Source: QHXW01 sp035280425
GTDB taxonomy: Bacteria > Acidobacteriota > Terriglobia > Bryobacterales > Bryobacteraceae
Direction of reading: 5' to 3'
DNA: 64,000 nucleotides
NCBI GenBank assembly: GCA_035280425.1
Contig: DATEFW010000044.1
Location: 186,001 to 250,000 of the forward strand
In this document: piece by piece, positions 27,482 to 35,705 of the stretch
How positions within the stretch are numbered: position 1 is the first letter of the stretch
Layout of the letters: the number at the start of each line of letters is the position of its first letter
Program-made: the position numbers and the translations under genes
The notes under the pieces: model-generated
The model's input: the letters and a program-made list of their open reading frames with translations, nothing else
What the model was told of the DNA's origin: nothing
The model's database searches: none

Positions 27482-28819
27482 ATGAGCGAGTCCTCCCACA
27501 ACGATTCCAAGATTGACCGAAGATCGTTCCTCAACCAGGCAGCCGCCGTAATCGCCGGTGCGGGCGCGCTCGCGGCGCCCGCATTTTCCTATGGCCGGAT
27601 CAAGGGCGCCAACGACCGCATCCTGCTTGGCCACATCGGTGTGGGGAACCGCGGGTCCGAGCTGGCTTGGATCGTTTCGCGCCTCAAAGACAAGCACAAC
27701 GTCGAGATGGCCGCGGTCTGCGATCTCTGGAAAGTCAATCGGGAAAAGGGCGCTGCTCGCGCCCAGAACGTTTATGGCCGCGCGCCGCGCGCCTATCAAT
27801 ACATGGACGAAATGCTGGCGTCGAAAGACCTCGATGCCGTCATTGTCTCGACCGGGGATTTTCAGCATTCGCCCATCCTGAAGCTTGTGGCCGAAGCCGG
27901 CAAAGACGCTTACTGCGAAAAGCCCATGGGCAACGTGCTCGAGGAGGCCAAGGCTGCGCGCGATGCCGTCATCGAGCGAAATCGGATCGTGCAGATCGGA
28001 ACCCAGCACCGCAGCGAGCCCTATCAGATCGAAACCAAGAAGTGGATCGACTCCGGCATGCTCGGCGACGTGTCCAAAGTGGAAATCGTCTGGAACTACC
28101 ATGGGCCGCGCTGGCGCGGGCGTCCGGAGGTCGACCAGATCCGCGAAGAGGACACCGACTGGCGAAAGTGGCTGCTGGCCAAACCGTACCGGCCGTTCGA
28201 TCCGCGGGCGTATTTCGAGTTCCGGCTATATAAGGACTTCTCGAGCGGCATTGCCGATCAGTGGTTGAGCCATGGAATCGATCTGATCCACTATTTTCTG
28301 GACGACAATTTTCCGAAGTCGGTCGTGGCCAATGGAGGCGTGTTCGCCTGGCCGGACGGGCGCGAAAACCCTGATACCTTTCAGACGCTGCTCGAGTACC
28401 CCAAAGGTTTTCTGGTCAGCTTTTCGACGAGCTTCGGCAACGATTCCGACAGCTTCAGCCGGATCATGGGCAAGAAAGGCACCATGGTTAATATCGGGGG
28501 CGAGGGAAGCCCGCGCTGGAAATGGGTTGAGGAGAGGGGTAACCACGAAGATAACCCCTACATCCGGCGTGAGGAAAAATACGTTTTGTTGCCCGGGCAC
28601 GACCTGAACAAGCTCCCGCCGACGTTCATCGGCGATGAAGACCTTTCCCACATGACCAACTGGTTTGAGTGTCTCAGGAGCCGGAAACAGCCCAATGCGA
28701 CGGTTTTAAACGGCTTTGCCCACTCCGTAGCGGTGATTATGGCCGCCCGGGCATACCGCGAGGGCAAGAAGCTATATTGGGACCCGAAGACCCAGCAGAT
28801 TGTCGATCAGCCAGTTTAA
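27482..28819 (+). CDS. Tat-exported Gfo/Idh/MocA family oxidoreductase
   Basis: 445 residues. The twin-arginine signal IDRRSFLNQAAAVIAGAGAL opens the protein at about 11-30. The Rossmann fold motif is GHIGVGNRGSELAW near 50-63, and the family CEKPMGN motif is near 145-151. The C-terminal half holds the substrate domain (YKDFSSGIADQWLSHGIDLI). Such proteins oxidise or rearrange sugars or inositols with bound NAD(P). Tat export of folded protein with its cofactor is common in this group. TACACT ten nt before the ATG may be the -10. A hairpin follows the gene at 28852-28878. Confidence 0.85.
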   Translation: MSESSHNDSKIDRRSFLNQAAAVIAGAGALAAPAFSYGRIKGANDRILLGHIGVGNRGSELAWIVSRLKDKHNVEMAAVCDLWKVNREKGAARAQNVYGRAPRAYQYMDEMLASKDLDAVIVSTGDFQHSPILKLVAEAGKDAYCEKPMGNVLEEAKAARDAVIERNRIVQIGTQHRSEPYQIETKKWIDSGMLGDVSKVEIVWNYHGPRWRGRPEVDQIREEDTDWRKWLLAKPYRPFDPRAYFEFRLYKDFSSGIADQWLSHGIDLIHYFLDDNFPKSVVANGGVFAWPDGRENPDTFQTLLEYPKGFLVSFSTSFGNDSDSFSRIMGKKGTMVNIGGEGSPRWKWVEERGNHEDNPYIRREEKYVLLPGHDLNKLPPTFIGDEDLSHMTNWFECLRSRKQPNATVLNGFAHSVAVIMAARAYREGKKLYWDPKTQQIVDQPV

Positions 28820-28851
28820 AAAGGAGATTTTTCGGCGGTGGGTTTTGGGGA

Positions 28852-28878
28852 AGGCCCCCTTCCCTGTGTCGGGGGCCT
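28852..28878 (+). terminator. Hairpin after the Gfo/Idh gene, possible terminator
   Basis: AGGCCCCC at 28852-28859 pairs perfectly with GGGGGCCT at 28871-28878, with an 11-nt loop, 33 bases after the stop codon. No T run follows, so termination efficiency is uncertain. Confidence 0.45.
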
Positions 28879-29043
28879 CCTCAATATCGGAGCAAACCCA
28901 TGCTGTTAGGAACTAATTTGCGCCAACTAAGCCTTGCCCGCAAGCAATCTTTTGGCTGAGCGGTTTTTTCGAAACAGCATCTTTCGATACCCCGCCCGTA
29001 ACGCTTGCCATCCGGCTGTAACGTTCCCGCAAGTGCTTAGGAA

Positions 29044-29817
29044 TCACGACGTCCGGCGTGCCAGGACGGTGGCGCCCAGCAACTCTTCTAAAAACGGCGA
29101 CTGCGGGTAAGGGTGGCCCTTATAATGCCGGAATCCCTCGGCGAAATCGACACCCGCCAGCTTGCCGTTTTGTTGGCTCCAGTCGCGCATGGCGTCCAGG
29201 TAATTGTCCACTCCGTGGTGCTTCAACAGCCAGGTACGCTGGCTGGCATGTTCGGCCAGCATCGCGGTCTTGACGTCCATCTCGGAGCCGACCTTTACGA
29301 AGAAATCCGGCAGTACGCGGCAGCCGTCCCGATCCACGCCGCTGATGGGGTCCATGAAGTAGAGATGGGGAATCGCATGGAGCGGGGACGCGGCCGGATT
29401 CGCCCCGGTCGCATAATTCGGCGCGGGAGCAGCAAAGCAGGCATCCCGCACCAACTGGCTGGTGGCTTCGTGGTCGCAGAGATAATCGATAGGCGATGAG
29501 GTGAGCACAAGCTCGGGCGCAACCTGCCTCAGGATCTCGACCACGCGGCGGCGCGAGGCATCGTCGTTGAAAATACTGAGATCGCGAAACTCCGCGCAGC
29601 GGTAATCGGCGCCGATGCGGGCGGCCGAGCGTGCCGCCTCCTTGCGGCGGATGGCGGCGATCTCTTCGGGAGGATGATCGCTCGATCCGCAATCGCCCGG
29701 GGTCATGGTGACGATGGTGACGGCGTGCCCGGCGCGCGTCAATTGCGCGAGCGTGCCTGCCGCCAGGATCTCGACATCGTCGGGATGTGCGTGAATTGCC
29801 AGGATGTGTTTTTTCAC
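29044..29817 (-). CDS. PIG-L (LmbE) family N-acetylglucosaminyl deacetylase
   Basis: 257 residues. The zinc motif HAHPDDVE opens the protein at 9-16, and the second metal-binding element is DYLCDHEATSQL near 110-121. The family removes N-acetyl groups from sugar amides such as those in mycothiol, bacillithiol or GPI precursors. This copy differs from the BshB1-type gene at 41149-41859, so another substrate is likely. Its ATG overlaps the HU gene stop (ATGA at 29817-29814), an unexpected coupling with a DNA-binding protein. No ribosome binding site of its own is evident. Confidence 0.85.
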   Translation of the reverse strand: MKKHILAIHAHPDDVEILAAGTLAQLTRAGHAVTIVTMTPGDCGSSDHPPEEIAAIRRKEAARSAARIGADYRCAEFRDLSIFNDDASRRRVVEILRQVAPELVLTSSPIDYLCDHEATSQLVRDACFAAPAPNYATGANPAASPLHAIPHLYFMDPISGVDRDGCRVLPDFFVKVGSEMDVKTAMLAEHASQRTWLLKHHGVDNYLDAMRDWSQQNGKLAGVDFAEGFRHYKGHPYPQSPFLEELLGATVLARRTS

Positions 29818-30116
29818 GAGGGCAGCCGGCTCGCTTTCGCCGAGTTTTGAATAGCGAGCCGGAGGCTGAGTCCGGGAGCGAAGCGCGCCACGCGCCGCGC
29901 GGCGATCTCCATGGTTCCTCCGAAGCGCGGATCGCGCACCGTACGCGCTTTCCGCTGAGAGACGGCGAAGGTGCCGAAACCCACCAGCGTGACCCGGTCG
30001 CCTTTGGCCAGGGTGGACTGCACGTTTTCCAGAAACGCATCGAGCGCTCGCGCCGCCTGCAGGTTGTTGAGGCGCGCATCCTCGGCCATCTTCTTGATCA
30101 AATCGCGCTTGTTCAC
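29814..30116 (-). CDS. HU/IHF family DNA-binding protein
   Basis: 100 residues from a GTG at 30116 (GGAG five nt upstream). The frame is open further upstream, but VNKRDLIKKMAEDA is the normal HU N terminus. The DNA-binding arm signature is GFGTFAVSQRKARTVRDP near 47-64, followed by MEIAARRVARFAPG. The C-terminal 15 residues extend past the usual end (about 90). HU dimers bend and compact DNA. A TATATT stretch about 40 nt upstream may be the -10. It is translationally coupled to the PIG-L gene. Confidence 0.88.
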   Translation of the reverse strand: MNKRDLIKKMAEDARLNNLQAARALDAFLENVQSTLAKGDRVTLVGFGTFAVSQRKARTVRDPRFGGTMEIAARRVARFAPGLSLRLAIQNSAKASRLPS

Positions 30117-30208
30117 GGCTTCTCCCTTGTCAAGATTGCAGAATATATCATCAAAGGCGCCGCCCCGTGTCAACATCTATCCGCGGCTTCGCAGAGGAGG
30201 CTCATTCG

Positions 30209-30907
30209 ATGATCGATCTGGACGGAAAAATCGCAGTGATCACCGGTGCAAAGGGAGGACTGGGAAATTTCACGACCAAGGTCTTCCTCACAGCGGGCGC
30301 CAATGTTGCGGGCGTTTCGCGATCGATCGCACAGGCCGATTTTCCCGATGCGCGGTTTGCTGCATTTCCCGCCGAGCTCGCGACCGGCGCATCGGCCGGC
30401 GCGCTGGTCGAGAAAATCATAGAGCGCTTCCGGAAAATCGACATTCTTATACACCTCGTCGGCGGCTTCGCCGGCGGCAAGCCGGTGTCCGAGACCGATG
30501 ATGCAACGCTCGAGCGGATGCTCGATCTCAACCTGCGCTCCGCTTTCTATATGGCGCGCGCCGTTTTGCCGGTCATGCGTGCCTCTGGCGCCGGACGCAT
30601 CGTGGCGATCGGCAGCCGTGCGGCGGTCGAGCCGCAGCCCGGCATCGCGGCCTACAGCGCCTCCAAAGCCGCGCTGGTTTCGCTTGTGCGGACGATCGCT
30701 ATGGAAAACCAGGATCGCGGCATCACCGCCAACGTGATTCTCCCTGGCACCATGGACACACCGGCGAACCGCGCCGCCGACCCGGGCGCCGATTTTTCGA
30801 AATGGGTGGATCCCCGGCAGGTGGCGGACCTCGCAGTCTGGCTATCCTCGGATGCGGCGTCGCAGGTCACCGGCGCGGTGATTCCGGTTTACGGCAAGAA
30901 CCTTTGA
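30209..30907 (+). CDS. Short-chain dehydrogenase/reductase
   Basis: 232 residues from the ATG at 30209, with GAGGAGG eight nt upstream; an in-frame start at 30167 is rejected for that reason. Motifs are VITGAKGGLGNFTTKVFLTA near 10-29, HLVGGFAGG (in place of NNAG), GSRAAVEPQPG with the catalytic Ser, and YSASK near 148. The C terminus contains ITANVILPGTMDTPANR. It is an NAD(P)-dependent oxidoreductase of unknown substrate. It is divergent from the HU/PIG-L pair with 92 bp between starts. Confidence 0.82.
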   Translation: MIDLDGKIAVITGAKGGLGNFTTKVFLTAGANVAGVSRSIAQADFPDARFAAFPAELATGASAGALVEKIIERFRKIDILIHLVGGFAGGKPVSETDDATLERMLDLNLRSAFYMARAVLPVMRASGAGRIVAIGSRAAVEPQPGIAAYSASKAALVSLVRTIAMENQDRGITANVILPGTMDTPANRAADPGADFSKWVDPRQVADLAVWLSSDAASQVTGAVIPVYGKNL

Positions 30908-30928
30908 TACGAATCTGCGGGACGTACG

Positions 30929-30934
30929 TATAAT
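30929..30934 (+). promoter_or_regulatory. -10 box TATAAT before the DinB-like gene
   Basis: Perfect TATAAT, six bases before the ATG at 30941 and no Shine-Dalgarno sequence. Initiation at the usual distance would coincide with the ATG. Confidence 0.55.
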
Positions 30935-30940
30935 GTCCTG

Positions 30941-31492
30941 ATGAATCGAACTGCTTTTGCTCTGCTTCTCACTGGCCTTTCGGCCGCGATCACTTTTGGG
31001 GCCGAAGGCCCGGCATCACCCGCCGCCAGGACCTTCGATCAGCAACTGACCATGGTCGAGCACGAACTGGTTCCCCTGGCGGAGGCCATGCCCGCCGACA
31101 AGTACAATTTTGCGCCGACCCATGGCGAGTTCAAAGGCGTCCGCACATTCGGCCAGCAGATCTCGCATATTGCGGCAGTCATGTACCTGGTGTCTTCAAG
31201 CGCGCTCGGCGAGAAGAATCCGGGCGGAGCGGACGAAAACGGCCCGGCATCTCTGAAGACGAAGGATGACATCGTCAAATATCTGAAAGACGCCATCGCC
31301 TACAGTCACAAGGCCATGAACGCGCTCACCGAAAGCAACCTGCTGGAACTCGTCCGGTCGCCTTTCGGCGAGGATAAAGTGCCGCGCGTTTCTTTGGCGA
31401 CCACAACCGTCTGGCACACGTTCGACCATTACGGGCAAATGGTGGTTTATGCCCGCATGAACGGCATCGTTCCGCCGGCCAGCCGCCGCTAG
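30941..31492 (+). CDS. Exported DinB-like four-helix metalloprotein
   Basis: 183 residues beginning with a signal peptide (MNRTAFALLLTGLSAAITFG). DinB-fold histidines can be seen in TMVEHELVPLAEAM, QISHIAAVMYL and VWHTFDHYGQMVVYARMNG. DinB/YfiT-type proteins bind a divalent metal with three histidines and include thiol transferases. Export is unusual for the superfamily but occurs in acidobacterial members (background knowledge). Its stop overlaps the stop of the convergent gene over CTAG (31489-31492). Confidence 0.78.
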   Translation: MNRTAFALLLTGLSAAITFGAEGPASPAARTFDQQLTMVEHELVPLAEAMPADKYNFAPTHGEFKGVRTFGQQISHIAAVMYLVSSSALGEKNPGGADENGPASLKTKDDIVKYLKDAIAYSHKAMNALTESNLLELVRSPFGEDKVPRVSLATTTVWHTFDHYGQMVVYARMNGIVPPASRR

Positions 31493-32124
31493 CCGGTGGC
31501 TTTTAGAGACGCCAGCGCGATCCACGCCGCCACGGTGGCGAGTTTCTCGTCCAGGCGCCACGGAGGCCCCATCGCGCGGCCCAGTTCGCCGAGCCGCCGC
31601 GTGATTTCCGTGGAAGAAAGATGCAACGCGGCAGCGGCTCGATCGAACACCTCGCGCTCTTTGAACCTGGTTACCTGAAGACCGCTTGCTTCGCTCGCCC
31701 GCATCAGCGCATTGCGAAACAGTTCACCCTCGGCGGTATGAATCAGCGGGTGCGACGCCAGCGTGGATTTAAGATCCGGTAAGGGCCGCCCGGACGCGAG
31801 GAGAATTCCGCAGGTCACGGGCTGATAATCTTTGCCGCGCAGACCGTCTATCGCCGGCAGCAGAGCCTCGCGAGCGATCTCACTGGTCCTTTCAATCGAG
31901 CGCGCGATGAATTTTTCGGCTCTGGCGAAGTCCATTTCGGCCGCCGCGTGATACGGCTGCCTGGCGCCCGGCGCATTGCTGTCCACGAGGTCAAGCCGCC
32001 GGCGTGCGATCACATCCGGCAGGTGCCTGTCACCCGACACCGCGATCAGCACCGCCCATCCGGAATGCGCGCGAAAACCGAGGGCTGCGGGTTTCATCGG
32101 CAGCTTCCGGGGCAGGGTGATCAT
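31489..32124 (-). CDS. Hypothetical protein, 211 aa
   Basis: No family recognised with confidence. The N-terminal part (GWAVLIAVSGDRHLPDVIAR, DLVDSN) looks like a small alpha/beta fold such as an RNase H-like ATPase fragment. The middle has PVTCGILLASGRPLPDL. The C-terminal part is helical with EREVFDRAAAALHLSSTEIT. The ATG at 32124 is used because a perfect TATAAT lies seven nt upstream (leaderless); an ATG at 32097 with GGAAG seven nt upstream is an alternative giving 202 residues. It runs in the same direction as the permease/amidase genes behind it. Confidence 0.6.
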   Translation of the reverse strand: MITLPRKLPMKPAALGFRAHSGWAVLIAVSGDRHLPDVIARRRLDLVDSNAPGARQPYHAAAEMDFARAEKFIARSIERTSEIAREALLPAIDGLRGKDYQPVTCGILLASGRPLPDLKSTLASHPLIHTAEGELFRNALMRASEASGLQVTRFKEREVFDRAAAALHLSSTEITRRLGELGRAMGPPWRLDEKLATVAAWIALASLKATG

Positions 32125-32131
32125 CCGTGCG

Positions 32132-32137
32132 ATTATA
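32132..32137 (-). promoter_or_regulatory. -10 box TATAAT before the 211-aa hypothetical gene
   Basis: TATAAT on the minus strand, seven bases before the ATG at 32124. This predicts a leaderless mRNA and favours the upstream of two possible starts. Confidence 0.5.
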
Positions 32138-32159
32138 AATCCGTTCTACGCAGCAACCG

Positions 32160-33482
32160 CTACATTCCCCGCGCCAAATAGACGAATCGCACGATGAACA
32201 GCAGCGTCAGGGCATACACGAGCCAGTTCACTTCCCGGAACTGTCCGCGAAGGATTTTGAGCAGTGTGTAAGCGGTGAAGCCGAACGCCAGCCCGTTGGC
32301 AATGCTGAACGTCAGCGGAATGGCGAGCATCGTGAGAAAGGCCGGAATCGCCACCATCGGATCGGTCCAGCGGATTTCCGCCACCGTGGTCATCATCATG
32401 CTGCCCACAATGATGAGCGCGGGCGCAGTGGCGGCTGCCGGAATCGCGCCGACCAGCGGCGCCAGCCAGAGGGCAGCGAGAAACAGCAGACCGGTGACAA
32501 TCGCGGTCACTCCTGTTCGCCCGCCTGCGGCAACGCCTGCGGAACTTTCGATATAACTGACCACAGTTGAAGTTCCGGCAAGCGATCCGGCAATCGTGGC
32601 TGTGGCATCGGCCAGCAGAATCCGGTTAATCCGCGGGATCTCATGCGCGCGATTGAACAACCCGGCCTTTTGCCCGACCGCCACCAGGGTCCCGACATTA
32701 TCGAACAGATCGACAAAAAGGAACGCGAAGACGATCTCGACGAGGCCGATCCCCAGGGCCGCGCGCACGTCCAGTTGAAAAGCCGTTGCCGCCAGGTCGG
32801 AGATGCCGTAACTGCGCGGATGCCAGCTCACCAGGCCAACCAGAGCGCCGGCCGCGGTCGTCGCGAGCACGCCGATCAGGATCGCAGCCCGCACACCCCA
32901 GGCCAGCAGTGCAGCCGTCAGCAGCAGCCCGCCGATCGCCAGTTGAGTGCCTGGATCGCCCAAGTTTCCCATCGACACGGTTGTGGCGGCGTTCGGCACG
33001 ATGATCCCGGAATTTCGGAAACCGATCAGCGCGATAAACAGCCCGACTCCCGCCGCGACCGCCGCGTACAGCTCGTGAGGAATCGCCGAGACGATCAGCC
33101 GCCGTATGCCGATCAGTGTAAGAACCAGGAAGCTGACGCCTGACAAAAACACCGCGCCGAGCGCCACCGGCCAGGCGATGCTCATGCCCTTCACCACTGA
33201 GTAAGTAAAGTAAGCGTTGAGCCCCATGCCCGGCGCGAGCGCCAAAGGATATCGCGCAATCAGGCCCATGAGGATGCTGCCGAACGCGGCTGAAAGGCAC
33301 GTCGCCGCGGTCACAGCAGCGAGCGGCATGCCGGCTTCATGCAGGATCGATGGGTTCACGAACACGATATACGCCATGGTCATGAACGTGGTTGCGCCTG
33401 CGAGGATTTCGGTCTTCCAGCCGGTGCCGAGCGCTTGAAATTCGAAATAGCGCTCCAAACGCCCGGCCAGCGCGCGCATCAT
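32160..33482 (-). CDS. NCS2/AzgA-type purine permease
   Basis: 440 residues from the ATG at 33482, which overlaps the amidase stop (ATGA at 33482-33479); upstream open frame is a shadow of the amidase. About 12 hydrophobic segments place it in the inner membrane. AzgA/GhxP features are ILAGATTFMTMAYIVFVNPS near 27-46, LALAPGMGLNAYFTYSVV near 83-100 and the conserved ESSAGVAAGGRTG near 315-327. The family takes up adenine, guanine or hypoxanthine with protons. It is coupled to an amidase, so the cargo may be an amide-bearing purine derivative, but this is inference. Confidence 0.85.
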   Translation of the reverse strand: MMRALAGRLERYFEFQALGTGWKTEILAGATTFMTMAYIVFVNPSILHEAGMPLAAVTAATCLSAAFGSILMGLIARYPLALAPGMGLNAYFTYSVVKGMSIAWPVALGAVFLSGVSFLVLTLIGIRRLIVSAIPHELYAAVAAGVGLFIALIGFRNSGIIVPNAATTVSMGNLGDPGTQLAIGGLLLTAALLAWGVRAAILIGVLATTAAGALVGLVSWHPRSYGISDLAATAFQLDVRAALGIGLVEIVFAFLFVDLFDNVGTLVAVGQKAGLFNRAHEIPRINRILLADATATIAGSLAGTSTVVSYIESSAGVAAGGRTGVTAIVTGLLFLAALWLAPLVGAIPAAATAPALIIVGSMMMTTVAEIRWTDPMVAIPAFLTMLAIPLTFSIANGLAFGFTAYTLLKILRGQFREVNWLVYALTLLFIVRFVYLARGM

Positions 33483-34735
33483 TGGAGAAGCGCTTCCACC
33501 TCTACGGCCAGCGCGATCAGCGAGGCATCCGTACCGGAATTCGAAACGAGCTGCAAACCGAGCGGCAGGCCGTTTGCCGAAGGCATTGGGATCGAAATCG
33601 CAGGCACACCCAACGCGGTCCATGGCGTGTTCATGACCGGATCGCCGGTGGATTCGAGTCCCACAGGAGCCGCGCCGGCGGCGGCCGGAGTAACCAGAAC
33701 CGGATATTGCGTGAACTGGCGGCTCAGGTCGCGTTTGACTTCCACGATGGTGGTCAGCGCCGCGCGGTAATCCTCGACTGAGATGCCGAGGCCCTGTTCG
33801 ACAAGATTCGCGAGCTTTTCGCCGATGCGCTTTCCGTGCTGCCGCCACCGCTCCTGATGCGTGCGCGCGCCTTCGTATGCATTAACCAGCCTGGCGGCGT
33901 CCCCCAGTTCAGAAAATCGCGCGGGCATCTCGACCACGTTCATCAGATAAGCATCGGCAAGGCGCTTCGCCGCCGCGCGGAACGCATCTTCCATCGCACC
34001 ATCGACCGACGGCATCAGCGATGGAATTCCCAGGCTGCGTTTGGGCGTCCCCTCCGCTTTGCCCATGCGCGTCCAGAGCAACTGCATGTCATCCGCGGTC
34101 TGCGTGAACAGGCCGGCGGTATCGAGCGATGGCGCGAAGCCCAGCACGCCGTCGAGCGGCAGAATGCCCGGACTCGGCTTGAATCCAACTACACCGCAAT
34201 ACGAAGCCGGGCGCAGCACCGAGCCCTGCGTCTGCGTTCCGAGGGCGAACGGCACCATTCCGGCCGCGACGGCTACTGCCGACCCGCTCGAGCTCCCTCC
34301 AGGCGTTCGCGATAGATCGTGCGGATTGTGCGTCGGTGCGGCGTCGAAATAGGCGAACGCAGTCGTTTGCGTTTTTCCCATCAGAATTGCGCCGCGGCGG
34401 CGAAGCTGCGTCACCAGACCAGCGTCCGTCGCTCCTTTCCGGCCGGCATAAATCGGCGAGCCGTACTCGGTGGCCAGATCGCGTGTTTCGAAAATGTCCT
34501 TGGCGCCGAACGGGATTCCGGAAAGCGGGCCTTCCGCCAACGCCGGCTGCGGCCGGACTTCCACCCATGCTCGCAACTGCTCGTCCCGCGCCTGGATGCG
34601 CTCCAGGCAGATAGACAGCAGTTCTTCGGGCGTCCGGTTACGCCCCTCGATCCATTCGACGAATTGCCTCAGCAGGCCGCGCTTGGCCGTTATGGCGCGG
34701 TCGGAATAGACCTTGCCTTCTTCGCCGATCCACAT
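33479..34735 (-). CDS. Amidase signature family hydrolase
   Basis: 418 residues. The Ser-cisSer-Lys triad is present: Lys in FGAKDIFET near 78 and the serines in TPGGSSSGSAVAVAAGM near 145-161. GTQTQGSVLRPASYCGVVGFK follows at about 166-186. The family hydrolyses amide bonds of diverse small molecules; GatA-like transamidation is unlikely without gatB/gatC nearby. It is coupled to the purine permease downstream. Only 23 bp separate its ATG from the ATG of the divergent PmoA-like gene, so both promoters must overlap. Confidence 0.84.
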   Translation of the reverse strand: MWIGEEGKVYSDRAITAKRGLLRQFVEWIEGRNRTPEELLSICLERIQARDEQLRAWVEVRPQPALAEGPLSGIPFGAKDIFETRDLATEYGSPIYAGRKGATDAGLVTQLRRRGAILMGKTQTTAFAYFDAAPTHNPHDLSRTPGGSSSGSAVAVAAGMVPFALGTQTQGSVLRPASYCGVVGFKPSPGILPLDGVLGFAPSLDTAGLFTQTADDMQLLWTRMGKAEGTPKRSLGIPSLMPSVDGAMEDAFRAAAKRLADAYLMNVVEMPARFSELGDAARLVNAYEGARTHQERWRQHGKRIGEKLANLVEQGLGISVEDYRAALTTIVEVKRDLSRQFTQYPVLVTPAAAGAAPVGLESTGDPVMNTPWTALGVPAISIPMPSANGLPLGLQLVSNSGTDASLIALAVEVEALLQ

Positions 34736-34758
34736 CTTTCTATAATGTAGTTCGATCT
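34736..34758. promoter_or_regulatory. 23-bp divergent promoter with overlapping -10 boxes
   Basis: The spacer between two divergent ATGs contains TATAAT on the plus strand (34741-34746, 12 nt before the ATG at 34759). On the minus strand it contains TACATT (34749-34744, eight nt before the ATG at 34735). The boxes overlap, so both -35 regions would lie inside the opposite gene and the two polymerases should compete. Confidence 0.5.
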
Positions 34759-35697
34759 ATGAAATACTCCTACTGGTTTTTAATGCTGGTTTTGCCGTTA
34801 GCAGCGCAGGTTAAGGTTGAACATGGCGACGGGTTAATTTCCGTTACTATCGATAACCAGCCGTTCACTAACCTCTACTGCGGGACGGACACCTCCAAAC
34901 CCTATCTGTATCCGTTACGCTCGGCCTCCGGCAAAATTGTCACGCGGCACTATCCCATGGAAGATTTTCCCGGCGAGACGCACGACCATCCGCATCAGCG
35001 CGGCATGTGGTTCAGCCACGGCGATGTCAACGGCTTCGATTTCTGGGCTAACGAGCCCTCGCAGCACAACGGGAAAAACGCGAAAATCGTGCTGGCAAAG
35101 ATCGGCAAGCTGACGAGCGGAGAGAAATCCGGAACTCTGGAGGCCGACTTCAATTGGGTCGATCCGGAAGGCAAGATCCTTCTCACCGAAGCCAAACAGA
35201 TCACCTTCTATGCCGATCCTGCCCGCCGCATCATGGATTTCACCATCACGCTGAAACCCGAGGGACGCGTCACGTTCGGCGACACCAAAGAAGGCACGTT
35301 CGCCGTTCGTCTGGCCGCGAGCCTGGAGGAGCGAAATACCGGGACGATGGTCAGCTCCGAGGGCGGTCGCGGCGAAGCGCAGGTGTGGGGCCATCGCGCC
35401 AACTGGGTGGACTACTCCGGCAAAGTGGACGGCGAAAAAGTCGGCATCGCGATTCTCGATCATCCATCCAACCCGCGCCATCCGACTTACTGGCATGCGC
35501 GCGCCTATGGGCTGTTCGCCGCGAACATCTTCGGCCTGCACGATTTCCTGAACACCAAGAACGCCCACGGCGGCCTGACGATTCTGCCCGGCAATCAGCT
35601 CCAGTTCCGCTATCGCGTAATCATTCATCCGGGCGACTACCAGTCCGCCAACATCGCCGGCGAGTATGAGAAGTACGCGGAAACCAAGAATCCGTAG
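34759..35697 (+). CDS. Exported PmoA-like (DUF6807) protein
   Basis: 312 residues with a signal peptide (MKYSYWFLMLVLPLAAQ). The family region includes YLYPLRSASGKIVTRHYPME near 52-71, THDHPHQRGMWFSHGDVNGF near 76-95, and NPRHPTYWHARAYGLFAANI near 238-257. The Pfam name (methane oxygenase PmoA) is historical; these are not methane monooxygenase subunits, and the function is unknown. The fold is probably a beta-sandwich like galactose mutarotases. It may process a sugar-derived compound. It is divergent from the amidase. Confidence 0.8.
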   Translation: MKYSYWFLMLVLPLAAQVKVEHGDGLISVTIDNQPFTNLYCGTDTSKPYLYPLRSASGKIVTRHYPMEDFPGETHDHPHQRGMWFSHGDVNGFDFWANEPSQHNGKNAKIVLAKIGKLTSGEKSGTLEADFNWVDPEGKILLTEAKQITFYADPARRIMDFTITLKPEGRVTFGDTKEGTFAVRLAASLEERNTGTMVSSEGGRGEAQVWGHRANWVDYSGKVDGEKVGIAILDHPSNPRHPTYWHARAYGLFAANIFGLHDFLNTKNAHGGLTILPGNQLQFRYRVIIHPGDYQSANIAGEYEKYAETKNP

Positions 35698-35705
35698 CGC
35701 CCGAT

